A stretch of 64,000 nt of DNA from Gaeumannomyces sp. JS-464 (Eukaryota; Ascomycota; Sordariomycetes; Magnaporthales; Magnaporthaceae), in the NCBI GenBank assembly GCA_002197995.1, contig NGZR01000008.1, positions 310,001 to 374,000 on the forward strand, written 5' to 3'. The notes beneath the pieces are model-generated. The model saw only the letters and a program-made list of their open reading frames with translations. It did not search any database and was not told the origin of the DNA. Position numbers and translations under genes: made by a program. Shown piece after piece: positions 47,043 through 57,959 of this stretch (its first letter is position 1; each line of letters starts with the position of its first letter).

Positions 47043-48906
47043 TAACGTGGTTTACAAGTAAGCGGGCCATATAAGCGAGTAAGCCACGATACGCGACCGC
47101 GTAACACTTTTTTTTTCGCGACTAATTCCTCCACTAATAATAATGTCGACGGGAAACGACGAAAACCGGGTAATGCTTACCTTTTAAACTTTACAATCCA
47201 ACTTAAAACTAAGCATACGAAAAGCTGCAAAAATCCATTCGGTCGCGAAATCGATTTTAACGCGTCGAAAGCACGGCTAACCTGCTCGACGCGATACTAT
47301 GCCTAAATTACGGAAATTAACGAAATCCGAAAAGGAAGCGCTTATTAAATACATATTTAAACTGGATTCGCGAGCATTCCCTCCCCGGCTTTTTAGTGTT
47401 AAAAATATGGCCAACCGATTGTTTGCCGAACGCGACGCGGGCGTCGTTAGCAAAAACTAGGTCGCGAACTTCGTTAAGCGCCGCGCAAAGCTCGGTACGC
47501 GCTGGATTCGAAAGTACGATTACTAAAAGGCCAAATGCGAAAATCCTAAGCTTATTTTTGCATAGTTCGACTTTATACGAAATACTATAGCTAAATATGG
47601 CATTTTAAATAACGATATTTACAATTTTAATTAAACCGGTTTCCTTATAAGCATAATCGCCGCCGTTATAATTATTACAATATTAAAAAGCCGTGGTAAA
47701 GCAAAGCTAATCCAGCTTAGCAACCGGGAATGGGCTATAGTTATTTAAAAGGTTAATTATTGCGGTTAAGCGATCCCCTTTTTTATTATCGTTAAAAGGT
47801 AATACCATTTAGCCAATTGGTATTCGAAAACCAACTTTTCACGCGATTAGGTTATTTTAACGAGTTTTAACGAGTGGATTACGAACGAGCTTAGCTTAAA
47901 ATGGATTTAGCATTTCGATAAACACATTGCATCGCGCGCAAAAAGCACTTATCGTTTGTTAATATTGAACGGTTACGAAAGCCACCATTCGACGGATTTC
48001 GAGCTTTATTGCTAAAAACATAACATTATTACGCTTTGCATACCTTCGCATTCGTTTTACTTCTTTTAGCCGTTTAACGTTAAATGTTTTAACCCGTTAA
48101 AAAAGGCGTACGGTCGACAAGTCGAAAACTTAATAAGGTTATACGTTAACCACGTAATTAAAATCGAGTTTTTTTCGGCGTTTAAAGCGGCATTTTTTAA
48201 CTTTATAACCGAAAGAAATATTTAAAAAGGTTTTCGAAAAGCTAGCTTTACTTTTTTTAATCCGGATTCGGTTTTAAAAAAGCTGGATGTAAAGTTACGA
48301 ACTTTAACTCCCCCGCGAAAGCTTTTAAACGACGCCGAACTTTGGACTTCCAAAACGCTTTAAATAACTAAAAACGCAATTTCGCAATCCGAATATATTA
48401 AAACTCGGATTTTTAATTACCGAAGCAGTTTTTCGTTACTTATGCTATCGGTTGTAAACCAATTAACGAAAAGGGCTAAAGCAATTATACATCGGGTTAA
48501 CCTTTTGAAAAAAAAGTGCTTTAAATTACTAAAAGCGAACAAGGCATTAAACAAACGCCGAAAGGCTAAAAAAGCACGTGTCCGATAAAAAGGGTTACAT
48601 ATTGTTAAAAAAATACGAAATGTTTTAAACTAGCAAAAGCTGGATGGGCAGTTATAGCAAAAAATGCGCGATTATAGGGGTTAAAAAAGGAAAGCGACGA
48701 CGACTTGTCGGCGATGTGGCATTTGCGGCAAAACCGGACATAATACGCGCATTTGTTAGGAAAAAGTAAAAACGTCCGATATATACAATTTCGAATAGTT
48801 TAAATGGATTTTAACGTTGTTAAGTTGGCATGCGCGTCGATTAACCGAAGGTCGGGGTGTTATGGCCCATTCGCTTATATGGCCTACTTATTTGTAAACC
48901 ACGTTA
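47043..48906 (+). mobile_element. Fot1-like transposon, full length (copy A2)
   Basis: 1864 bp with TAACGTGGTTTACAAG ends, same length and orientation as copy A1. The transposase start is recognisable (LRKLTKSEKEALIKYIFKLD near 47310-47370) but contains stops. It interrupts the integrase region of Gypsy copy 3. Confidence 0.88.
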
Positions 48907-49452
48907 TACTGTTATATTTAACTTTAATTATCGGTTTTTTAAATTACAAAAGCTTAATAACGAAATTTATAATAACTTTTTACTACGTTTCGCTAAATGC
49001 TAATAAAGGTTGTAAAAGCTTATACGGCTTATACTTGCTAGCTTTATTTTTTACATAGCTTTCGTAATTTTTTATTACGTTTTATATTTCGGCTTAAGTT
49101 TTTGCAAACTTGTAATATTATTATAACCGTTTTTATATTTTAATTACGTTTTAATAGTTATATATTAATTAGTTATAAATTTGTTAAATTTTTTTTAAAG
49201 TTTAAACTTTTTTTTACCGGACCGTTTTAACGAGTACTTTTTATGCTAAAATTAAAATCCGTTTGGTTTTTCCGTTAAAATTACCCGTTTTTTTTTAAAT
49301 ATTGCAATTTAATAATTTAATTATTAATTTAAAGTATTCGTTTAGCCGTTTTTCGACTTTTTTTAATATTCGATTCGAATATTATAATTTTGCAAAAACT
49401 CGTTTTACCGCATTTATCGTTTGTTTAAGTTTTTGCTAATAGTAAAATGTAT

Positions 49453-51299
49453 TAACGTGGTTTATAAGCGAGTTAATTACCCACACCCGACTTTTAATTA
49501 ATCGACGCGCATGCTAACCTAATAACGTTAAAAATCCATTTAAATTACTCGAAATTATATATATTGGACATTTTTATTTCTTTTTAGCAAATGCGCGTAT
49601 TATGTCCGGTTTTGCCGCAAATGCTATACCGCCGACGAATCGTCGTCGCTTTTCTTTTTTAACCTTTATAATCGCGCATTTCTTATTATAACTATTTATT
49701 TAGCTTTTGCTGGTTTAAAACATTTCGTACCTCGTTTATAATAAGTAACTTTTTAAATTAAACACGTGTTTTTTTAACCTTCCAGCGTTTGTTAAATGCT
49801 TCGTTCGCCTTTTTAAGCGTTGACATTTTAGCTCGAAAAAGGGCTATTTTATGCATTATTACCTTCGTCCTTTTTGCAATTTAGTTTATAACCGCTAGCA
49901 TAAGTGTTAAAAAGCTATTTTAGTAATTAGTAATTTAAGTTTTAATATATTCGAATTACGAAATTGCTTTTTTAACTGTTTAAAGCGTTTTAAAAGTTTA
50001 AAGTTCGGGGTTATTTAAAAGGGTTTTTAAAGGAATTGAAATTCGTAGCTTTACATTTAGCTTTTTTAAAACCGAATCCGAATTAAAAAAAGCAAAGCTA
50101 GCTTTTCGAAAACCTTTTCGAATGTTTCTTTTAGTTATAAAGTTAAAAAATGCCGTTTTAAACGCCGAAAAAAATTCGACTTTAATTACGTAATTAACGT
50201 GTAATTTTATTAGGTTTTCGATTTGTTAACCGTACGATTTTTTTAACGGGTTAAAACATTTAACGTTAAACGGTTAAAAAAAGTAAAACGAATGCGAAAA
50301 TATGCAAAACGTAATAATGTTATATTTTTAGCAATAAAGCTCGAAATCCGTCGAATAATAGCTTTTATACCCGTTTAGTATTAAAAAACGATAAAACCTT
50401 TTTTTACGAATTGTAATATGTTTATTAAAATGCTAAATCCATTTTAAATTAAGCTCGTTCGTAATTTATTTATTAAAATTCGTTGCGATAACCTAATCGC
50501 GTGGAAAATCGGTTTTCGAATACCAATTAGCTAAATGGTATTGCTTTTTAACGATAATAAAAAAAATCGCTTAACCGTAATAATTAACCTTTTAAATAAT
50601 CGTAGCTTATTTTTAATTGCTAAGCTAAACTAGTTTTGCTTTATTACGGTTTTCCAATGTTTATAATAATTATAACGGCGGCGATTATGCTTATAAAAAA
50701 GCTAGTTTCGTTAAAATTGTAAATGTCGTTATTTAAAATGCTATATTTAGCTATAATATTTTGCATAAAATCGAATTACGAAAAAACGAGCTTAGGATTT
50801 TCGCATTTAGCTTTTTAATAATCGTATTTTCGAATTTAACGCGTACCGAGCTTTGCGCGGCGCTTAACGAAGTTCGCGATTTAGTTTTTACCGACGGCGC
50901 TCGCGTTACGTTCGGTAAGCAATTAGTTAGTTATATTTTTAATACTAAAAAGCCGGGGAGGAAATGCGCGAAAATTTAGCTCGAATATGTATTTAACAAG
51001 CGCTTTTTTTTCGAATTCCGTTAATTTCCGAAAATTAAACATATTATTGCATTAAATAATCCGGCCGCGGCGTTAATCGTTTAATATAAAATAAGGAATG
51101 TTATAAAACTTCGTTATAATACGCATGTTAATTTTCGGATTATTTTTAATTATTAGCAAAGTAAAAATCACATTGGATTTTTTAAATTGCGAATTTATTA
51201 CGAAAATGTTAAAATGTTTAAATAAAAAGTTAACTCGACGCGTCGCGATTAAAATTAATCGATTCGTTTATATAACCAACTCGCTTATAAACCACGTTA
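49453..51299 (-). mobile_element. Fot1-like transposon, full length (copy A3)
   Basis: About 1847 bp in opposite orientation to A1 and A2, with TAACGTGGTTTATAAGCGAG ends. Minus-strand transposase is broken throughout; recognisable blocks lie around 50760-50980. Confidence 0.87.
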
Positions 51300-51317
51300 A
51301 GTTTTTTATATATATTA

Positions 51318-51759
51318 TAACGTAGTTTACCACCGAGTGGATTAAACCACCGAGTGGATTAGTTGGAAAACGCATATTAAACAGCCTTTTTTTACATTTA
51401 AATAACTTTGCCAATTTACATCCAAATTTAACTATATTTAAAACAGTTGTACTTTACAATGTAGTTAATGTACTTTAATTTTCCCGCATTTTTATCATTA
51501 TTATTTAAGGTGAGTTTTAAACACTGTAAAAAACACTGTGCGTTTTTTACGTTTTTATTTGCATTACGTGATAAGTTATTAATAAAAATGCGGGAAAGTT
51601 AACGAATATTAACTACATTGTAAAGTACAACTGTTTTAAATATAGTTAAATTTGAATGTAAATTGGCAAAGTTATTTAAATGTAAAAAAAGGCTGTTTAA
51701 TATGCGTTTTCCAACTGATCCACTCGGTGGTTTAATCCACTCGGTGGTAAACCACGTTA
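51318..51759. mobile_element. Foldback/MITE-like palindromic element
   Basis: 442 bp formed by two arms of about 180 bp that are inverted copies with only a handful of mismatches, around a 75-90 bp centre. Ends are TAACGTGGTTTACCACCGAG, with the tandem motif CCACCGAGTGGATTAAA repeated twice in each arm. It encodes nothing. The ends match the Fot-type element at the window start (GGTGGTAAACCACGTTA), suggesting that family supplies its transposase. It lies 18 bp from copy A3. Confidence 0.85.
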
Positions 51760-52105
51760 ACTTAATGCTTCGCTTTATAAAAATATAATCGCTAGTTTTT
51801 AAATGCTTAAATAATTGCTAAAAGTTTTTATTATAAATTTGGTAGTTTAATTTAAATCCGTTTAACTTTTGCGAAAAAAACGCGTAAAAATGCAACTGTT
51901 TTTAATCGTTTCGCTATTTAAGTTAACCGTTAATCGCGTAATCCAACGCGTTAATTTTAATTTCGAAAAGGTTTTCCGGGTTTAAAAATGTTAACATTTG
52001 TTTTTTTAATATAGCGTTTTGTAATTATTTAAAAGCTTTTTATTTTTATCCTTTTTAATAAAACTAATAGTTATTTTTATTAAATTTTGTAAATAATATA
52101 GCGAT

Positions 52106-53349
52106 TTATTAGCTTTTTTAAAACTAAATCCGGATTAAAAAAAGCAAAGCCAGCTTTTTAAAAACCTTTTTAAATATTTCTTTCAATTATAAAATTAAAA
52201 AATGCCGTTTTAAACGCTGAAAAAAACTCGATTTTAATTACGTAATTAACGTATAACCTTATTAAATTTTCGATTTTTCGACCGTACGCTTTTTTTAATA
52301 AGTTAAAACATTTAACGTTAAACGGTTAAAAACAGTAAAACGAATACGAAAATATGCAAAGCGTAATAATGTTATATTTTTAATAATAAAGCTTAAAATC
52401 CGTCGAATAATAGCTTTTATAACCGTTTAGCATTAATAAATAATAAATGTTTTTATACGCGATATAATGTGTTTATCGAAATAATAAATTTATTTTAAAC
52501 CGAGCTTATTTGTAATTTACTTATTAACATTTGTTAAAATAATTTAATCGCGTAAAAAGCCGGTTTTCGAATATTAATTAGTTAAATAGTATTACTTTTT
52601 AACGATAATAAAAAGGGAAATTGCTTAACCGTAATAATTAACCTTTTAAATAATTGTAACTTATTTCCGGTTGCTAAGCTAAACTAGTTTTGCTTTATTA
52701 CGGCTTTCCGATATTGTAATAATTATAACGGCGGCAATTATGCTTATAAAAAAGCCGGTTTCGTCGAAATTGTAAATACCGTTATTTAAAATGCTATATT
52801 TGGCTATAATATTCCGCATAAAGTCGAACTAAGCAAAAACAAGTTTAAAATTTTCGCATTTGGCTTTTTAATAGTTGTATTTTCGAATTTAACGCGTACC
52901 GAACTTTAAGCGGCGTTTAACGAACTTTGCAATTTAATTGGTCCTAATAATACCCGCGTCGCGTTTGGCAAGCAATTGGTTAGCTATATTTTTAACATTA
53001 AAAGGCTAAGGAAAAAATGCGCGAAAATCCAGCTTTAATATGTACTTAATAAGTGCTTCCTTTTCGAAATCCGTTAATTTCCGATTTTTAAGCACCTAAT
53101 CGCGTCGAGCAGTTCGGCCGCACTTTCGCCGGGCGAAAGGGAAAAGTCGACGTTGTAAATTTTAACAGCGCCCGGATATTTAACTATGGATTTAATACAA
53201 TCGTTTAAAAAGTTAAAATAATTTTGCGTTCGTCGTTTTTATTTGCTATTGTTTATTATAAAGCTATTCGCGAATAAAGTTAAATTAACGTATAAACGCG
53301 TTAATTGTAGCACATTCGGGTTTATAACACAAATGGGTAAACTACGTTA
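52106..53349 (-). mobile_element. Fot1-like transposon, 3'-truncated
   Basis: Homologous to copy A3 from about 50070 to its 5' end, but the outer 600 bp at the 3' side is missing. The 5' end ...GGGTAAACTACGTTA (53335-53349) is the only inverted end retained. Fully stop-ridden. Confidence 0.75.
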
Positions 53350-55250
53350 TTTATTAATGCTAAATACAAAAGTAATTTGCTAAATTTTATTACCGTTATA
53401 ATATTTTTATATTACTTTTTATATTTACGGTTTAAAGTTTGTAATTAGTAAACCGTTTTAATTATTTATAACTTTTTTTATTAAATTTAGCTGGTAGCTT
53501 ACTTTATCCGTAAATAATTTTTTTAAACTAAAAAATTCCGAAAATAACGTTTTTTTTTATATTTAATTTATTTAATATAATAATAATGTTTTTTTTATTT
53601 TAAGTGCGTAATATTATTAGTTATATTTTTTAGTCGATTTATTTTTTAATATAAGCGATAGGTTTTTTTTTAACCGTTTTTAATTAATACGGTTAATATT
53701 TCAGTTTTATAAAAATTTTACACCGTTTAACCGCTTATAATTATATATAATCGCTTTATATTTCGCAATCGGTTATTACTTTAACCTTTTTTTTTAATAT
53801 TTCATTCGAAATGTTAATAAATCGTACGGTTAATTCGATTTTGCTATTGTAAAAGTTTTTATTAGTTTTTTTTCCATTTTATACTTTCCGCTTAAGTGGT
53901 TTTTTTAATTTTTTAATAAAAAAACGAATGCCGCACGTTCGTTTTTTTATACAAATCGAACGAGATATACGCTCGTATAATTTCTTAATGTTAACTTTTC
54001 GCTTTTTATACTACATATTTTTTGCATTTTATAATTTCGCATTTTTTTAATCGAGCGTTTTAATAGCATATAGCATCGGGTACTTTTTGTTAAGTTTAAA
54101 AACTGCGGTAAATTTGCTAATTTAAACTAATTCCTACCGTAGCAATTAAAATGCTAAACGGGGTTTAATTTTAAATTCGCTTTTTAACTTTCGTAAAAAA
54201 AAATGTCGTGTTTAAATTTAAGTTGTAAATAAAATTTGCATTTTTTATAAATACATTTTGCTAAAAAAAATGCAAATGTTTAAAATGTTTTAGGTTAACG
54301 TTAAAATGGTTTTTAAAATTTAACGTAGCTTTTTTTTAGCTTTTTTGCGTTATCGAACCGGTAATTAACGTATTTAACTTTTTGCTAGTTGTTAAATTAT
54401 AATAAAAGTAAGCCGTTATTTTTATTCGCCGGGGTGGCGTGGTATAACGGTTCGTCGAAATGTTTAAAAACTTTAACGTTTTAAAAGCACTTCGAAACGT
54501 TAAATAGTATATGGACGTACTAGCGTTTTTCGCGATTTAAGCTTTTATAAAATAACGGTTTAAAAAGCTTATTACTAGTGCCGTTTCGCGTTAGCTTCGC
54601 GTTTTTTTAAAACTGGGCAATAGTGATATTTTGCCGGTTTTATTCCATTTTTACGTCGGTATTAGCATTTTCCGATTTTTAAAAAAAATGTGTTTAACTT
54701 AAAAGCTTTTTTTAAGCTTTTCCTTTTTTTTTAAATCGCTTGCTAAAATTGCCTTTTTTAAGTTTAACAATAAGTGCTGTTTTTTCCTTTTAAATTCGCA
54801 AACTTAAAAGTAATACGTTATTCGCCCTTGCTATTATATTTAATTTTATACCGCATTTTAAAACTATATCTTTTTTTCCTATTATCGTTTATACAATTTA
54901 TTGCTAATGCGAACCGCGTTTTTAACGTAATTTGTAAAAAAAAACTTTAAACAATTTTATTTTACGAGTTTATTTTTTACGTTTTCGCGTAATCCGTTAT
55001 AAAAGTGCAGCATTAACGTGGCGTTGTTTTAATTAAATTTAATGCTAATTCGTTAAAAGTTCGCAGCGTATTTAACCGCGGCTCCTCGTTATTTAAAAGC
55101 TAGCAAATCTTTTTCGGCGATTCGGGTTTCGTTAATTATTTCGAATACTTTTCCGACTTTTTTCCCGAAAGTTTCGAAATTAGCGAAAATAATTTTAATG
55201 GTTTTTTAGCTTTTTTTATACCTTTTAAAATAATTGCTTTAAATCGGTTA
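53350..55250. other. Internal region of Gypsy copy 3, extremely AT-rich
   Basis: Corresponds by position to the protease-to-gag interval of copy 2. No frame is readable at useful length; RIP and probably drift have erased it. Confidence 0.5.
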
Positions 55251-55420
55251 AAACCATTTTTTTACTTTGCCGTTTAGCTTAATAGCAGCGTAAACGACTT
55301 TTTGCGTTTCGCTAACGAATTGTTATTCGTAAAACTTAAAATAGCTTTTGCATTCGGTAAAAAACGTTTTAAACTTGCCGTTTTTTCCACCGTAAAGGTT
55401 TGGGAACGGGAATTTATACG
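55250..55420 (-). pseudogene. Gypsy gag remnant (copy 3)
   Basis: Minus strand reads YKFPFPNLYGGKNGKFKTFF and VVYAAIKLNGKVKKWF, closely parallel to the gag of copy 2 at 35231-35521. Plus-strand open frames over this stretch are antisense shadows. Confidence 0.65.
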
Positions 55421-55668
55421 TTTAAATTGTGATAAGTGCGTCGAGAAACACCAATTTCACAGTAAGTTGCTTTATCTCGGCTTGCTTTTTAGCAATCTCG
55501 TCCGCTATAAGCTTAAAAAGGCTGGCCGTATTAGTGGCTTTTTCCAAGTCGTACTTAACACCGTTAAAAGTGGGAACCGTGGTTTTTTCCTTTTTAGGCT
55601 TTTTACTGCTGCTTGTTATAACTGTACTATTTTTTCCTTAAACGAGGTACTAAATAGATTGGTTAAAA

Positions 55669-56153
55669 TATTATAATTAAAAGTTTGCTTTTAAAATAAA
55701 GCACTTCGAGGGTAAACAGGATAATATCGCTAGTTTAAAAAATAACAAACACGTAACTTAAAAGGATAATTTAATTGCTTGCTTTAAGAAATGCTTAAAA
55801 GCTAACTTAAGTTAATTAATGCTAAAGCTTTAATTAAAACTATTTAAAACAGTAAAAAATCCATTTTTTATATATACATTGCTTTTCCCTAACGATATTT
55901 TTAAATTTGTAATTCCGTTTTTAACCACTACAAATCCACAAATTCCTTTTAAATTTGTCGCTTTATTTTTGGTTACCATAAATCCACAAATCCTTTTTGG
56001 ATTTGTCGTTTTATCTTTGGTTACCACAGATCCACAAATCCTTTTAGTTATATAAGCTTATCACGTGACTTCACGCGTCTTGGTGCGGGGCAGGGCCACC
56101 ATTTGGGGCCCTTCCCGTCTTGTTATCCTGGGGTCCGCATACTGGTCGTAATA
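55669..56153 (-). repeat. 5' LTR of Gypsy copy 3
   Basis: 485 bp, begins TATTATAATTAAAAG and ends ...GGTCGTAATA; followed by GATGT duplication. The last 120 bp (56035-56153) are strikingly GC-rich compared with the rest. Confidence 0.87.
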
Positions 56154-56159
56154 GATGTC

Positions 56160-56496
56160 GACTTAAAAAGCCACGAATCTAATGCTTTCTAAAGGGCTAG
56201 GAGGCGCCCCCCTGCCGGAGAATCTTTTGTGAAAAAAACCGGACTTTTGCATACGTTAGCGGGAGCCCTAAAAAAGCCTGTAATAGGATCTAGTCAGTTA
56301 GGCGCTTCTCTTGCTCCAGGGCTATTCGCTAATAGTGTTCTTGTGATTGCCGGATAGGTAAGGTGCCTTCAAAACGGTGCCGTAAGGTAAACCTCGGTAT
56401 ACCCCAAAGTCGGGCGGCCCTCGCGATTGGGACCCTCGCTTGCACGGCGGCGACGGCCTGTTCGACTTCTTCTTCGGTATACTGTTTCTCGGGCAT
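56160..56496 (-). pseudogene. Pogo-type transposase, N-terminal part
   Basis: ATG 56496 starts MPEKQYTEEEVEQAVAAVQ, followed by ARAARLWGIPRFTLRHRF, a psq/HTH fold used to bind transposon ends. A TAA (56327-56329) in place of Gln breaks it; beyond it RIALEQEKRLTD, LGLPLTYAKVRFFSQKIL and IRGFLSRH follow the second helix-turn-helix. Retroelement copy 3 then interrupts at 56153. Confidence 0.78.
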
Positions 56497-57881
56497 TTCA
56501 GCGTTCGAGTGCAGCAAAAAGTAATGAAAACGGATTGGAATTGATGGAATCCCGTAGAATTGAAGTACGCGCGACGATTCGAGGCCGTGGGGCTGGCGGG
56601 GTGGCCAACAGGGGGTGCACTGACTTAAAGCGGTCGGAGCGGTCGCAATTGTCGGATGTGAGAGAGTGGTTAGTCTGGGGATTGACCGAGTTCTCTTCGG
56701 CCTCATCCGCGAAATACGCATGGTTGGCAACGACTCAAACTCAACTGTCTTGTCGGCTGAAGCCGGCATGCCAAATTTTGACTTGTCAGGCAGCAGAAGC
56801 CGGAGCGGCCGATCCGCAAAGTCGACATTCGGTGTCGAGTTTGACAGCCACAGAACTATTCGGTTTGCATTCGGCGTCCCTAGATTGAAGGTCCCGACGT
56901 CGCCGTCGAGGTTTGGTGGGATCTGGGCAGGCCAAGGAAGCGAGCGCAGAGCGAAATCGTGGATGTGCTCCAGGACATGATCGATGAGCACCGGGGAGTC
57001 GCGCGGGCCCGAGGACTCGCACAGCGGGCAGGCATCGATGCCCATGCTTTGCCGGGCGGACCAGGACAGCAGCTTGGGCAAGAAGTCGTCCGAGAGAGAC
57101 TCGGCGTGGCGTTGGTGGAGGTGCTCCATAATGCCGGCCATGTTCTGGAAAACAGGTGCGCCCTCGGCGTCGTCGCAAAGCGGGCAATGCCAGACCGGCG
57201 TATGGTCGTGCCGTATGTGGTATTCCAGTGCCGACCGGGCGCTGTAATAAACGTGGGGAGTCGGACATTCGTCGACAATGCAGGTGTACGGGCACACGTC
57301 CTCGGCCAAGTGTTTCCTGTGGGATGTTAACGAGAGGAACCGTCACCAGGCGGGCAGGGCCGTGCTTACCGCCACTTCGAGTCGCTCTGCACGTCTTGGA
57401 TAGGCAGCGCCTGGCAACAGCATGGACACTGGAAGATCTTGTGCTCTGCGTCGGGAATTGCCGGCCGTGGATAGCGTGGTGATGAGGGTAATTGCTGTCT
57501 TGGGGGCGGTCGGGTGCGAGCTTCGTGGGCCCGGATATTTGAGCGTGCTCTCCGGGACCGACGCTGATGTCCTCGACACAGTCGGGGCGGCATTTCCCCG
57601 GGCCAAAAGGCGTGCTGGGATCGCTTTGGGTCCCGGCACGGACCTGGGGACGTTCGGCGAAGCTGCACCCAGGGTGCTGGTTTCAGGCTCTGGCTCAAAT
57701 GGAGGCAGGAACTCGGAGGACTGGCCGTCGCTGCGGTTTCCGAGTCGTACACAGTGTGTTTGAGCCTGGATAAACCTGTTCCTCCTTCGCTGCCCGTCTC
57801 CGTGCTCGTCTTGCCACTCGCCGTGCAGCTGCGCTCGAAAGAGGCAGGCGAGATTGCGACGAGGTTGCATCTCATCCGCAA
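56329..57881 (-). CDS. C2H2-type zinc-finger protein, 3' end replaced by transposon sequence
   Basis: Two exons are clear: 57881-57366 with the first finger-like part FQCPCCCQALPIQD ending SDSKWR, and, across a 50-bp intron (GTAAGC...CACAG), an exon starting KHLAEDVCPYTCIVDEC. This contains CPYTC..C, SALEYHIRHDH, WHCPLCDDAEGA, IMEHLHQRHAESL, DACPLCESSGP and DHVLEHIHDFALRSLPWP. The same architecture occurs in Pezizomycotina NLR-linked C2H2 proteins. From about residue 245 of that exon (near 56620) the frame enters the pogo element and ends with its HTH, stop at 56329. The native C-terminus is therefore lost. The upstream exon may carry frame errors, as a second frame (57343-57870) also has family-like sequence. 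Possible DNA-binding or signalling role; not proven. Confidence 0.68.
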
Positions 57882-57959
57882 TTGCTTGGGCAGGGTTATG
57901 CGACCGACGAAATTGACAAGGCCGCTGGAGACTTACTGATCAAGCTGCTCGAGCTTTTT

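Larger units (their letters stand above)
42256..56153 (-). mobile_element. Ty3/Gypsy LTR retrotransposon copy 3, hosting several nested elements
   Basis: LTRs of about 485 bp lie at 42256-44604 (itself split by a Fot element) and 55669-56153; target duplication GATAT (42251-42255) versus GATGT (56154-56158), one RIP change apart. Gag on the minus strand at about 55250-55410 reads YKFPFPNLYGGKNGKFKTFF. An integrase fragment (RLITDKNKLF-like, near 46890) stops at the Fot insertion at 47043. The internal region also contains a TRIM-like element, three more Fot-related insertions and a foldback element. It is related to copy 2 but clearly more decayed. The unbroken element would be near 7 kb. Confidence 0.85.
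40892..56625 (-). mobile_element. Pogo-type DNA transposon split by a 13.9-kb Gypsy insertion
   Basis: Transposase parts on both sides of the retroelement at 42256-56153 read on the minus strand as one protein. The 5' part (56160-56496) has the HTH start MPEKQYTEEEVEQAVAAVQ; the 3' part (about 41000-42255) has the DDE half. Matching inverted motifs lie at the ends: CCTGTTGGCCACC at 40894-40906 and 40909-40921, and its complement at 56600-56612. Without the retroelement the element is about 1.8 kb, normal for pogo/Fot1 relatives. It is a different family from the Fot copies with TAACGTGGTTTAC ends. Exact ends and the TA duplication were not fixed. Confidence 0.75.

Noticed and set aside
55302..55676. 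124-codon plus-strand open frame in AT-rich DNA
   Set aside because: Antisense to the gag remnant of Gypsy copy 3; open only because RIP depleted some stop codons on this strand.
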